NCBI GenBank assembly: GCA_029962745.1
Contig: CM057154.1
Span: 23,119,303-23,183,302 of the forward strand
Direction of reading: 5' to 3'
Source: Echinometra lucunter
Taxonomy: Eukaryota; Echinodermata; Echinoidea; Camarodonta; Echinometridae
Length of the DNA stretch: 64,000 nucleotides
Shown: positions 1-11,418 of the stretch, piece after piece
Layout of the letters: each line of letters starts with the position of its first letter
Numbering within the stretch: position 1 is the stretch's first letter
Program-made: the position numbers and the translations under genes
The notes under the pieces: model-generated
Databases searched by the model: none
What the model was told of the DNA's origin: nothing
Seen by the model: only the letters and a program-made list of their open reading frames with translations

Positions 1-304
1 GTTCTATCAGATGATGCCTAGACTGGGCCAGGTTCTTTAGACCAAGCTTGAAGTAACCTTCCCTAGGTTTGCTCATGCCTAGGAGAGCCCTGGCTGCCGA
101 ATGTGGGTCCAGCCATACTATGTTACCTATCCAGAAGGCAAAAAAAAAAATTGAAATGATCAATCAAAGGCAATGGACAATAAACACAGACAAACAGATT
201 AAAAAAAAAAAAAAACCCTGCTCATCCTTCAAATCAAATTAAAAAAGAATGAACATATAAATACAATAAAACAAAACAAAACCTTGCCCATCCTGAAAAT
301 GACA

Positions 305-425
305 AAATGAATGAATGAATGAATGAATGAATATGAATGAATGAATGAATGAATGAATGAATGAATGATTGAATGAATGAATGAATGAATACATCAATAA
401 ATCAATACATGAATGAATCAATCAA
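305..425. repeat. (AATG)n microsatellite
   Basis: About 120 bp of GAATGAAT repeats with a few interruptions; the open frame through it on the minus strand (Ile-His-Ser-Phe repeats) is a translation artefact. Confidence 0.95.
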
Positions 426-1345
426 TCAATCAAAAAATAAATAACTAAATAAATATATACATAAACAGAATAAAATATTTTTTAGAAAACATAAAACCTT
501 GCCCATCCTAAAAAATGAAAAGAAAAAAAACAAAACAAAACAAATAAAAAATTACCATAAACACACAAATAATTAAATGAAACATTACAATCAATCTGTA
601 AACATACCACAAAGAAGAAGATATGGTAGAGGTAAATGATTAAACTCTGGAAAGTTCTACACAACAGCTCTTGAAAGACTCAATCAAAATCCTCATGAAT
701 AACTAAAATAAAACTGTCCTCACCAAATCTAACATTTTAACTAGTACATGTGAAACAAGCTGCCATGAACAAGAGTATTTCAAAACAATGAATTGCTTTT
801 TTCTTCAGTCAATTAAGCAACAACTAAAAATAATGTTTACAAATATTTCCGAATATCAGAGTGAAGCTTACATTTTGTGCAAAATGAAGTTTCGATATAC
901 ATGTATCTCTCTGAGTCTGAAAGCTGCTCCCGTGCTCTCTAAGTGTCAACAAATTACAAACTTGTACCCTAGTCTTGAACCCTTGTATCCCATACAATCA
1001 TGCACACACTTGATGGTTGACACAATCACAATGTATCTATTTACTCGGAAAAATACAGCGTTCTTGCTGTCTGCACGAAATTCCGTAAAATAAGTCAAAT
1101 GCCCATCCATGACAGTGCAAAAAAACAAAAGTTTACTGAAGCAGATCACCCAATGTCATAATATTGATCATGGACTTTGGACTTTTACAATAACCATGAC
1201 ATTGCATTTTTAACCGCCCCCTGATACTAAAACCTACATCTGGATGCATTATGATGTAATATGAACATTCTGCCTGACTTCTATTATTTAACTGCTTGTA
1301 AAGCTATGACACTGATATGACAAGAGAAAGAAAAAAAAGTTTAAC

Positions 1346-1382
1346 AAAGGTCAAGGTCAAGGTGAAGGTCAAGTTCAAGGCC
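1346..1382 (+). promoter_or_regulatory. Cluster of AAGGTC/AGGTCA half-sites
   Basis: The sequence reads AAAGGTCAAGGTCAAGGTGA then AGGTCAAGTTCAAGG, so it contains the extended half-site TCAAGGTCA recognised by monomeric nuclear receptors of the ERR and FTZ-F1/SF-1 type, in a 6-bp periodic run. It may equally be a short AAGGTC microsatellite. Confidence 0.35.
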
Positions 1383-1451
1383 TATAATAATTCAATTAAT
1401 CAGTATGTACCATAAATTTCCCAGCTGCCAACTACCAACTAGCAAAGCATA

Positions 1452-1865
1452 TTAACCCATTCGTGACAGGAATTATTTAAAGCCTAATTTGATCAGCTTT
1501 TATTCTTCAAATTGGAAACACCAATATTTCTATTTTATTGCTACATTTTTCTTATAAAACGTCATGTATCTGAAATGAAAATAAATTGACAGAAATTATG
1601 ATAAGTCAAAAAGTTGCCAATTTGCAGGGGAAAACGGTGATTTTAAACTTTCTATCACATTGCCAATTTAAGGATTTTAATGCTTATTTTCCTTTAAAAA
1701 ATTTTCAGCATCAAACAACGAATATTTACGCAACCAAAATGGGCACAGTTTGTGTAGAATTTTTTGCTCTTTCTGCTCATGTATTTCGTATAATTTTTAG
1801 GGTTCTGCATCAAAAGTTTATTAGGTCAAACCACAAAATGTGGACCTCTGTCACGAATGGGTTAA
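1452..1865 (+). mobile_element. TTAA-flanked piggyBac-like MITE, copy A
   Basis: The element starts TTAA-CCCATTCGTGACAGG and ends CCTCTGTCACGAATGGG-TTAA. TTAA target duplications plus inverted repeats starting CCC are the hallmark of the piggyBac superfamily. The 406-bp interior has no transposase. Two further copies lie inverted at 57789-58204 and 59121-59533 with very high visual similarity, so the family was active relatively recently. Confidence 0.8.
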
Positions 1866-3559
1866 CATTTCAGGATAGCAATATTGCGGCAACTTGACAC
1901 TTATTATCCCAAAGTGTTTTCTTTAATAACATGCCACGAGTTAATTAGAAGTCTGCCATTGCAATCTTTAATGACTTTATCAAAAATACAATGTAACTTT
2001 TTCACTATGGCTGCAGAGGTCATGGGTTCAAGCCTCGGATGGCCACTTACACTGTATATCAGACACTCAAACTGGAAAGATTCCTAGAGATTCTAAATTC
2101 ATTTTGTGTCTACTATGAAAGTCAAATAGGTCATTGCCATTTGGTCCAATGCCAATTCTTCTAGTAATCACATTTCTTGTTTGCCTACTACTCAAAAGGT
2201 CTAAATGTCATCTCTCATTCATGAGGTGTCATCCCCATTTTCTTTCAATTTTCATGCATTTTTCCTGGTATTAATGGGACTAATGAGCATTTGACCAAAA
2301 GATGGATTATGGTGCACATGGGTATTAGACGAAATGACGAATGGACAAAGAGAGAAGTGAATGAAATGATTATATAAGACCTTGTGAAGAATATGCAAAC
2401 CTATGCATAAAAGTTCCCCAAGATGCACTTCGACCAACTGGCACTGGACCTAATGGCAATTTACCATTACATAATGGGGTAAGCCCTGTTTCAATCTGTC
2501 ACCGGGTCCGACTGAAGGACCATGAGTAAACATTCAGGAAGGATGGCAGTGGGATGGGGGGAAAACATTACCTCACCACATCCCATCAAAAGAAAGGTCT
2601 CCCAACGATATCTGACAATATGGAAGCTGACGTCTGAAACCAGATCGCAAATTTGGCGGAATTGGTGTCAGGACATAATTGGAATAGGATATAACTTCAT
2701 CCTTGATGGTTTACTGTAGAACATGATGATATATCACGATATAATCTGCGTCAATTAGATAAAAACATCATTCTACACCCTCTCGGGTCTCATTATGGTG
2801 ACTTACACCCATGAGACACGTATGTGGTCAACCAATAAATCCCTATACTAATTTGGGTAAACTCTTCCATATCAATATTTGTCATATCTCTTTGGCTTTA
2901 CTGATGTGAAGTCATAAGGATCTGACAATTCTATTAGCTGCTATTAAGACGTCTCCTCAACTGAAATATCATACAAACGACAGGTGGAGAATCATTTTCA
3001 TAATCGCTAGGGGAGTCACATGAACATATGCTACTAGCATGTGTAATACACACAAACAGCCTTGTGAACACAAAAATTGTATGAAGTTTCACTAAATAGT
3101 GAATCATCTCCAGTCCAAACTATGAAAAAAAGTTGCACTACAGTGAAAAGGAACAAATACGTGCTAGAAGGAGACAGGTCCCGTAAGGAAATAGATATGA
3201 GACAAGATGTCTGACCTATAAAGATGAAACAACCACGTAATGTAATATGATCATATCAAATTGTGTCTGAGAGATCACTATATCTGTCAATGTGCTCGCC
3301 TCAAAGGGTTTATTCAGAAAGAGTGTCACTTCACGGGGCTGGCACTTCTGGAATGAAGTTCCATGTGGAGAAAATAGAATGTCTTATTTTGAAGATATGT
3401 AAGTAAGGACTGGACATCAATAGACACCCTGCACACATAGGCCACTCATATCTTGGTGCGGACCACCCAAATTTTTTATCCATGATTACAAACTACAAGG
3501 AGTAGTAATAACAATTGTAATTATTTTGTTACATCCATTTCTTTAGTTTATTTCCCCTT

Positions 3560-3722
3560 AAAAAGCCATCTTGTTTAACAATGATTGTTTCATTTTATGT
3601 ATGCATTTTTGTGTTGTTTTATGTTATACAGGGCCCCCAAGAATAACAGTATTCGACTACTGATGGGGCTACCCTGTCTAAAAAAATACAAAATAAATAG
3701 ATAAATAAATAAATAAATAAAT
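3560..3722 (+). mobile_element. Probable 3' tail of a truncated non-LTR retrotransposon
   Basis: The segment has a T-rich stretch, then ATACAGGGCCCCCAAGAATA, then GATGGGGCTACCCTGTCTAA, then an (AAATA)n tail. GC-rich stem-like CAGGG...CCCTGT followed by a short tandem A-rich tail is typical of CR1/L2-type 3' ends that are 5'-truncated on insertion. No reverse-transcriptase frame remains. The 5' boundary is not visible. Confidence 0.45.
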
Positions 3723-3973
3723 TTAAATTTTTTTAATGCAAACTGACCCTAAATCAGGACCCCTACGAAAAACTGAGTGTGAAGACCTGTGTAGATACTT
3801 TCTCTTTTCTTTTAATAAAAATTGACCATCGACAGTCGCTTTAATGCTAAAAAAAATCACCTTCAAGACTGAGCTTATTTACTACCTTTAACACTAAGCT
3901 TTACCTTCACGTACAAGTCAAACCAAAGTCATTATGTTTAGAGTCAACATGAAACACTCAACAGCATAATATA

Positions 3974-4373
3974 AAGTCCCCAGTTTTCCGTGATACGGAA
4001 AACGGAAAAATTTCACAGAATTCAAGAACACGGAATTCACGGAATTTCACGGCAAATGCGACTTTCGGGTTTAAAAATGTGAATTACGAAGAATTGAGTG
4101 AAAATCATGAAAATCAAAGCAAAATCCAATGAAGCATAATCGTGCATCAGTGGAACATCTGCCAATCAAACCTTAAGCATGTGTTCGCCAAGCTTGATCT
4201 GCATACTACAGAGCGAATATATTAAAGAAACTTTCGTTTTTTTAAAGATTTCCACTATTTTTAATTGCTTTATCATATGTTTCGTACATGTCACCGAAGA
4301 ACACGGAATTTGAAGTTTAGAGCACTGAAGAACACGGAATTTGCATTTTAGAAATCGGAAAACTGGGGACTCT
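3974..4373. mobile_element. 400-bp inverted-repeat element with 11-bp flanking duplication
   Basis: The ends are AAGTCCCCAGTTTTCCG and CGGAAAACTGGGGACTCT. Both sides are flanked by the identical 11-mer AGCATAATATA (3963-3973 and 4374-4384). The interior repeats ACGGAATTTCACGGAA-like words. There is no transposase. The long target duplication excludes Tc1/mariner (TA) and piggyBac (TTAA) and would fit a Mutator-like element (8-11 bp). Confidence 0.75.
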
Positions 4374-5159
4374 AGCATAATATATCTAGCAACCTTTTAC
4401 AACTTTGTATACATATATTACAAAATAATTTTCAAGTAGGAGAAATTTCACAGCAGAAATACAGATAATCAAACAGAATAGCTCTAAGGGTATAAAAATA
4501 TAATCCAATGTCAAGTCCACCAGTAACTATCACCACATGTAAACTTGTAGTGCATGTTTACTTAGATTATCTTTTAACACTTTTTAACCATGAGACAATT
4601 GTAGTTTATCTCTTGAATGTAAACATTTGCTATTACTTAGAGTGGTACAACATACATGTACCAGCTACAAGTCTTTGTGAATTTTTGAAAGTACAAATTA
4701 TAAGGTCAGAAAAGTTGATGAAAAGAGAGTAGAAAACAACAAAAACAATAAAATATAACATCAATGACCAAAAAGACCCCCAACAACCCCCCCCCCAAAA
4801 AAAAAGGAGAAATGACAAAATTGCAAAAATAAACAAAATAAAAAGAGAAAACACAGAAAAATTATATTAAAAAACTCTATTGACGGGAAAAAACTCTGAG
4901 AGGTAGAACAGTTTCAACACCACGTTGAAAGGTACAAGATAATCCCCTTTGCGCTCTGAGCAGACGATTTGGCATGAATCAGTTCTATAAAATCACCTCT
5001 TTTGTCTGGTATCTAAGCTAATCATCATATCAATCTAAAATGATTCATCTTCAGACCAATGCAACACATATGTCCAGGTTGTAATGATGTCATACAAATG
5101 AGCTGCTGATTAAAGAGTCCACCCTCGAGGGAGCTCCAGGCCTTGAAACTGTGTCATAT

Positions 5160-5275
5160 CTAATTCATATACAGATGACCAGAGCCTGATCTTTATCGAT
5201 ATAGGATGGACCATGATTGGTATCATACTGCACAGTTACCATACTTTCGGCCATTCGCTTTTTTTATGGCAGCAC
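5160..5275 (+). repeat. Direct repeat, copy 1 of a ~115-bp unit
   Basis: Shares TAATTCATAT-A-AGATGACCA, GCCTGATCTTTATC, ATATAGGATGGAC and TTTTCGGCCATTC with 6048-6165, about 890 bp away. The family is unidentified. Confidence 0.7.
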
Positions 5276-5493
5276 AGAAAACATTCCATTTGGTAGTTTC
5301 ATGAGGCTTAAATGGGGTACCCAATGCTGAAACAATGTTGGTTCATTTAAAAGAGCATGATTTCATCAGCAGAAAATCATCTGCCTAATTTTTTTTTTTA
5401 AGTCGTGTTGCCAAGGAAACCCCCAAATGTGGTAAGATTTCAGGATATTTTTGACCCCTCAGCTGTGACCCAGTTTCAACTGGATACCAACAA

Positions 5494-5618
5494 TGACGTC
5501 AAAGTGGTTACCTTGTCGCGCAATTCTAGCAAAATGCGCGCAAGGTATAATACATATTGTACAGTCTAGTGTGCAGCACAACTGCAATGCGCGAAGCTGG
5601 GTAACCACTTTTACGTCA
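5494..5618. mobile_element. Small fold-back MITE
   Basis: Arms TGACGTCAAAGTGGTTACC and GGTAACCACTTTTACGTCA are inverted, with TCGCGCA/TGCGCGA continuing the stem. The central part is short. The terminal TGACGTCA also matches a CRE/ATF site. Confidence 0.65.
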
Positions 5619-6047
5619 CACCTCATACTCAAATTTTTTGGTCAACTCTTGACTTTTTATGAGAAAATTAGCCAAAATGCACTGATTTGGATTGAAAATC
5701 ATCAAATTTTTAATATTATTCTTCTTAGAATTCTATTCTCGATCATATATAAAAAAAAAAAATTTACCATTGTGTAATCACTTTAAAAGTAGTAAATTTC
5801 TTGTTAATATTGTATTAGGGATTGTCATGACTAGATCATACAATGATAATCAAAGACAGAAAGTTATCATTGCAAAATATACTATGATTTATAATACAAA
5901 ATATCGAACTTGCGGCCATTCACATTTTGGTTCTGGACTTTATGACAACTAGGCCCAGTAAATCTATGTGATACAATTTTGTCATAGGTGTGAAAGTAGG
6001 TGATATTTTTCTGTTTGTTTTCTCCAACAGGTAGTGCCAAACTTACA

Positions 6048-6165
6048 TGTAATTCATATAAAGATGACCAAAGCCTGATCTTTATCTATATAGGATGGAC
6101 TACAAGAGATCTCATAGTCCAGTAAGTACTGACTGTAATACTTTTCGGCCATTCATTTTTTTTTT
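6048..6165 (+). repeat. Direct repeat, copy 2 of the ~115-bp unit
   Basis: Counterpart of 5160-5275, with an extra ~15 bp in the middle. The segment between the two copies is AT-rich with no recognised gene. Confidence 0.7.
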
Positions 6166-6506
6166 TAAAGGAGTTTAATGTCCCACTTTTGACAAGGAAT
6201 CTGGAGTGCAACATAATTTGAGCGTTTTTTTGTTTCTTGTCTGAGATAAAAAATAAGCAGACTCTTGAGAACAACCAATTTTTCAGGTGTAGTATACTAG
6301 TATGACTACAGGATGGAATTTTTCAATCCAAAAATTCTTAAACCAAGAAATACCGCATTTTAAAAATGCACGTGATCACGATGTAGATCCTTTCTTTAAA
6401 GGATGAGGGGAGGGGCTTGACAAAATATCAGATTTCTTTTGAATGAAGATATAATGATAAAAAACTAAATCTACACAAGCTTCTAATTTTTCTTATCAAT
6501 CTCCCT

Positions 6507-7093
6507 TAAAGGAGAATGCAACCCAGACATCAGTGTGCTTCCAGTGAATGAAGAAGAACAAGAAGAGTAAACAGTGAAAGTTTGAGCAAAATCGGACAAT
6601 CCGTTCAAGAGTTATGAACTTTGGAAGTTTAAATAAATCCTTATTATGGGGATCCTTGAGTTGGCAACTCCACCAGCATCTGTGATGTCATCATGGACAA
6701 CTCTCCATTCATTTTGTACACAGAATTTCACATTTTCTTCATTTTCAAGAAAAATAAAAATTTGTTTGATTTATTATTTGAGTATGACATGGCTACATCA
6801 ATTCTGCAAGAATTTTGGGAAGAATTATGTTGATTCCTGACTTGAAATTTCATAAAAATCCATTTTTTAAAAAGATTTATGCACAAAATGAATGGAGAGT
6901 TGTCCACGATGACATCACAGATGTTGGCAAAGTTGCCAACTCAAGGATCCCTGTAATAGGGATTTACTGAAACTTTCAAAATTCATAACTTTTGAACAGA
7001 TTGTCCGATTTTGCTCAAACTTTCACTGTTTACTCTTCTTGATCATCTCCATTCACTAAGAGCACACTGATGCATGGATTGCATTCTCCTTTA
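6507..7093. mobile_element. 587-bp palindromic (fold-back) MITE
   Basis: The termini are TAAAGGAGAATGCA and its inverse TGCATTCTCCTTTA. The arms extend roughly 270 bp each; both contain GTGAAAGTTTGAGCAAAATC, GGCAACT..CATCTGTGATGTCATC and TCCATTCATTTTGT or their inverses. Flanking bases suggest a TA target. No coding capacity. Confidence 0.85.
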
Positions 7094-7159
7094 AAAACCT
7101 TCATGATACTCCTGAACATATTTCCAGTCATATACCCAGTGTGAATCAACGCAAGACCA

Positions 7160-7298
7160 GGGGAGCGTTTCATGAAGAGTCTTGTCGGTGATTTTCACTG
7201 ACTAATTTGCTCTCAGCCAATCAGATGCGAGGATTTTCAGTAGCTTATAACAGTCGTCAGTGAAAATCACTGACAAGACCCTTCATGAAACACTCCCC
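7160..7298. mobile_element. 139-bp fold-back MITE
   Basis: Ends are GGGGAGCGTTTCATGAAGAG and CTTCATGAAACACTCCCC. Inner arms GTGATTTTCACTGAC and GTCAGTGAAAATCAC continue the hairpin. Similar termini occur at 37322-37484. Confidence 0.8.
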
Positions 7299-9015
7299 AT
7301 GTTTGAGGTATGCCAAGCCATCATGTCAACCTCCTATCAGGTGGAGGTAAACCGACTATCGAAACCTACTCCACCACTTAACAATTCCTGTCCAAAATCT
7401 GCTACATTTCCTGTTTCCCCCGATGTCATACCCCCGTGGGTAGCGTACTCCCTTGAGAAATACCTGAAAGGGGGGTCTTTGACTACCAGGTCTCATTTCT
7501 TCATCCTTCCTTACAAATTAACTTTTATTTGTTATGTTTCCTACTTTCCTATCATGAAAAAAAAAGAGAGAAAACATGTTTCAAAGTAAAGTCTTGTACA
7601 AGATGAAGCCAAGAATGCAAGTGTTGCTCTATAAAGAAAAAAAATGTATGTATTTTAAAAAACAGTTTATTAGTTAAAATTCATAAATGTCAATAAATGT
7701 AATATGTGGGGATAAGTGATGATAATCATTTGAAAATCATTCACTGGAGTTTAGAATCAGTCAATTTCAAACCTTATTAGTGAAGTAAAACAAGGCTGTT
7801 GAGCTGATGATTTTGCCCAAATAGATCTTGGGAACTGGGAAGACCACTGATGAAAAGAAATAACAGCTATATAATAAATAAGAATGCCAACAGCAGATCC
7901 TTATGGGCTCTCATACACAAAAAATTATGGAAACTAGTCACTTTTTGTGGAAGTGATCTGGTTCGTGGAATAAAATGAATAATATAATTATCAGTAATGA
8001 AATAGAGAGAGACGAGAGAAAGAGGTTTAAGAGCATGCTACAGTTAGAGTGAAAGAGCGAAGAACAGAGAGAGAGAAAGAGAAAGAGAGATGAAGAACAT
8101 GAAGAGAAAAATAAAAGATGTCAAGCCTGCAAACATGAAGTCAATGAAAAAAAGCAAAGTTTAAGCTGCAAAGGTGAGTCACGTAGGAGAGCATGTCACG
8201 ATCAATTTACATTGGAGACTGGATATCTCGAGAAGCAAGACGCACTTTTCTTGCGGCTTCTTCATCTTCAACCAAATGGGAAAGAATCAATTGGAGATGA
8301 TAATGACATCAGACAACCTGCGGGCAGTTGTTCAAAAAGTTTTAAATAAGAAGGGTGAATTTTAGACCCGATGTGAATCACTGGAGTGGGGACTTTGGAG
8401 TCAAGATCCAAACTAAAACCCAATGTTGCAATCTCTGCTTACACCTGCAAACACAGACAGACCTGAATTAGAAACTAAAACCACATACATGTAAATACAA
8501 TCCAGTGGAAGTAGGTCATTCAGTAGACGACTCATATGAACAGAAAAGATTCTTCTCCAATCTTAAAGACACCCTAAGTCATCCAGGAACTGAGAGAATT
8601 TTTCACCTTCGGCTAAAGTAGTGGTTTCCCACCACTGCATATAAAAAGTACCATCACTTGAAGCAAAACGTTCAAAACATCCCTCTTGAATTATCAGTTG
8701 GCAGATACGCGGCTAGATTATCCACCTGTAAACAATTGTTTTGAGAATTTTTCACGATGGCAAGTTTAATACTTGCGAGTTGCCTGTGTTAATTTATTAC
8801 TACTATCAATATTAATTATTGGTTTCACCCATGCCCTGGGAAGGGAAAAGGGGGTTTCCCTCTAGTAATACCCCTTTTTGCAAAACTTTCAAAAAATCCC
8901 TCTTGAATTCTTTATTGGCAAATACTCTGCTACATTATCAAAAACAAACAAAATTTATCATGACAACAACTCCCAAAGAGTCTATGTCCCTGTCCTACTG
9001 CCAAACTACATTCTA

Positions 9016-9265
9016 ATTTCTGCGGAGTCAAATCTGACTCAGAACGGCGTCAGCTGGGAGTCAACTCTATTCCAAGTTAAAGTGACTCAGATTTCCAAAT
9101 TAATTTGACCCGGAATGGTGTGGCGTCAACTGAGTATCACCTAAATTCGAGTCAAAGTAACTCCATTCTGAGTCAAATTAATTTGGAAATCCGAGTCACT
9201 TTAACTCCGAATAGAGTTGACTCCCAGCTGACTCCATTTCGAGTCAAATTTGACTCTGCAGAAAT
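9016..9265. mobile_element. 250-bp near-perfect palindrome rich in GAGTCAA
   Basis: Outer ends ATTTCTGCGGAGTCAAAT and ATTTGACTCTGCAGAAAT; inner arms both carry GGGAGTCAACTCTATTC-type and CCAAATTAATTTGAC sequence in inverse order. The GAGTCA word recurs about every 30 bp. Confidence 0.8.
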
Positions 9266-9689
9266 AAGAGTGTATCTACATGCAAAAGCACGAGCTAGTA
9301 CATTTAAAAAGAAAGCCATAGCTATCATAAGCTAACTCTTCACATGTGCTGTTTATTTAAAGCTGGAAATAACACTATCCCTGTTTAGTGCACAATATAC
9401 ATAAGATGATTCAATCTATACATCACATGACACAGGAAAATCCAATTTCATGACAGACACAATTATGTTTGCCTCTTTTTCTATCTCAATACATGATTTA
9501 CATGTAGGGCATTAATCACTCCAGCTTGATGCTATCATTTATGTTGACAGAACGTGTCAAATCTCCACCCTGTCAATTCCACTGACGGCACTAAACTCTC
9601 GTAGAAATCATCGCAACATGATACTTTTCCACTTTTATTATTTGTTTTGTAGTGAAGCCTTTGGAACTCGCCTCTTATCTTTGCAACAA

Positions 9690-9722
9690 TTTCCCCCCTC
9701 TCTCTCTCTCTTTTTTTTTTTT
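9690..9722. repeat. Polypyrimidine (CT)n/T tract
   Basis: CCCCCCTCTCTCTCTC followed by about 13 T. Simple sequence, no gene. Confidence 0.9.
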
Positions 9723-10393
9723 GCAAGTCAACTTAAGTTCATTGCTCTATGGCGATTGGCATTGATATGTTTGACCTTTCATTCCCATCATGCACTTGAC
9801 TTGCTTTCTGACATGCGAGGGAAATCACACTTGGATTTCTTTACTAAACACACCTTTCGTTTTTTAGGTGGGTCGAAACTTCAACATCTTGATTGGGAAG
9901 GGCCCTGAAGAGTTCATTGTCCTCTCCTGTCTGATATTTCACTTGAGAAATGCTTCAAATTTAATATATCTGTTTACGAGCGCAATTAATACATAGATGT
10001 TGAATAGAATAATTACTGCAGAACTTGTTGATGTGCAGGTTATCTTTCACGAGCATGGTGTTATCTTTTTAAGTACATAAACATTGAGAGTGGTTTTTAT
10101 AGTATCAAATCACTGAATATAAGAATATAATGGAATATTCCAATCAAAGAGTATTAAAATCTGAAATCATATTGGCCCAATATCACAAGAGAGGTTTATC
10201 TTAAACACATGGTTTGAATCATGGCTTACATGTAAACCTCCACCATAGACTAGTGTATGATTGCCAGGAGGACATTCAGTTAATAGTATGTTTTAAGATA
10301 CGGAGGTTTTAGATAATACCATATTGGGCCATTGGGTATTTAGGAGTTCTCTAGCTTCTCTTTGATAGGAAACTAACATGATGGGGCTCTGCA

Positions 10394-10759
10394 CAGGGTT
10401 CTCACTAGAAAAAAAATCCACACACGGTTCCCACTCTGCGCAAAGCGTGGAAGTTTCAGAAGTTTTACGGAATAACACCTAAAGTTAGGTGTGGCGGCAG
10501 TATATGCTATATTAAAAGGATGAAAAATACTTCTTGGTAAGCAGGAGTTGTCTACTAATGGCATAAAAGTAAAAATACATTGCCAAAAAGCAAAACAATC
10601 TGTGACATTTATCATTATTGTTAGGAATATATACTCCAATATTTTTTTTACCCTTGTTGCCACGCATGGTGCAGCAATTTCACACATGGTTCTTCCTTGT
10701 CTGAAACCCTTTACGCATGGTATTGGAACCATGGGTGTTATGTACTGGCGAGAACCATG
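10394..10759. mobile_element. hAT-type MITE with 8-bp target duplication
   Basis: The element begins CAGGGTTCTCACTAG and ends GGCGAGAACCATG. It is flanked by GCTCTGCA on both sides (10386-10393 and 10760-10767). Terminal CAGGG and an 8-bp duplication are diagnostic of hAT. The 366-bp interior repeats the word CGCATGG/CACATGG and has no transposase. A 163-codon minus-strand open frame runs across the element and its edge and is not considered a gene. Confidence 0.85.
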
Positions 10760-11249
10760 GCTCTGCAGACATTTATCTAGTACACAAACATGTACACCAC
10801 AAACAGACATATACCTTTCGATACATCTGCCATGTCTGCAATAACAAGGATAATACCCTTGCATTTTGAATGCTCAAGAAGGAATTTAAAACTTCATGAC
10901 ATCAATTCAACAAAAACATTAACAAAACTTTATCTTCACTAAAACACAACAAATTATTGGATCGTGAAGTCGCTAAAGTAAAATGTCACAAGCCATCCTA
11001 ACAGTCTGAAGGGAGTAGATACAATCTTGTAGGATATAGAAAGGATCTTGAGACATCGTTCAAATCTCTACTTACATGACTGACTAATTGTAATGAAAGG
11101 AATGAATACCAGCTAAGAGCGTTTTTGGAAATGGAGAGTAAGTGGGGCAGAGTTCCATTCAAACAGCCCAAATGCACTCTGGTGACAGGTGCGAAGGTAG
11201 CTGCACGCTCCAGAAACTCGGTGCTTTCCTAGGCTCTCTGGGGTCACAC

Positions 11250-11394
11250 CTTAACATCAGTGCTCAGGTTTTCTTTTATAATTTTATCTTCAAACTCTAG
11301 AATAACATCACTCTCATCATACTTAAGTAAAGTCATACTCATTGAAATATCTGTTATGAGAGGAATATTATCAAGAAACGGATCAACAGCAAAG
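11250..11394 (-). CDS. Orphan candidate exon, product unknown
   Basis: On the minus strand, acceptor ccaattggttcttag precedes 145 nt open in one frame, ending at GTTAAG|gtgtga. It would encode FAVDPFLDNIPLITDISMSM, then TLLKYDESDVILEFEDKI, then IKENLSTDVK. The protein-like periodicity and plausible splice ends argue for an exon. It does not continue NCBP3: joined in the exon-4 phase it hits a stop, and it does not resemble that family. A fold-back element abuts its 5' side (11419). It could be a relic of a captured gene or a chance frame. Confidence 0.25.
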
Positions 11395-11418
11395 CTAAGA
11401 ACCAATTGGAAAGAAAAT

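Noticed and set aside
10373..10864. 163-codon minus-strand frame
   Set aside because: It crosses an hAT MITE and its target duplication; cysteine-rich composition without domain pattern and no start context.
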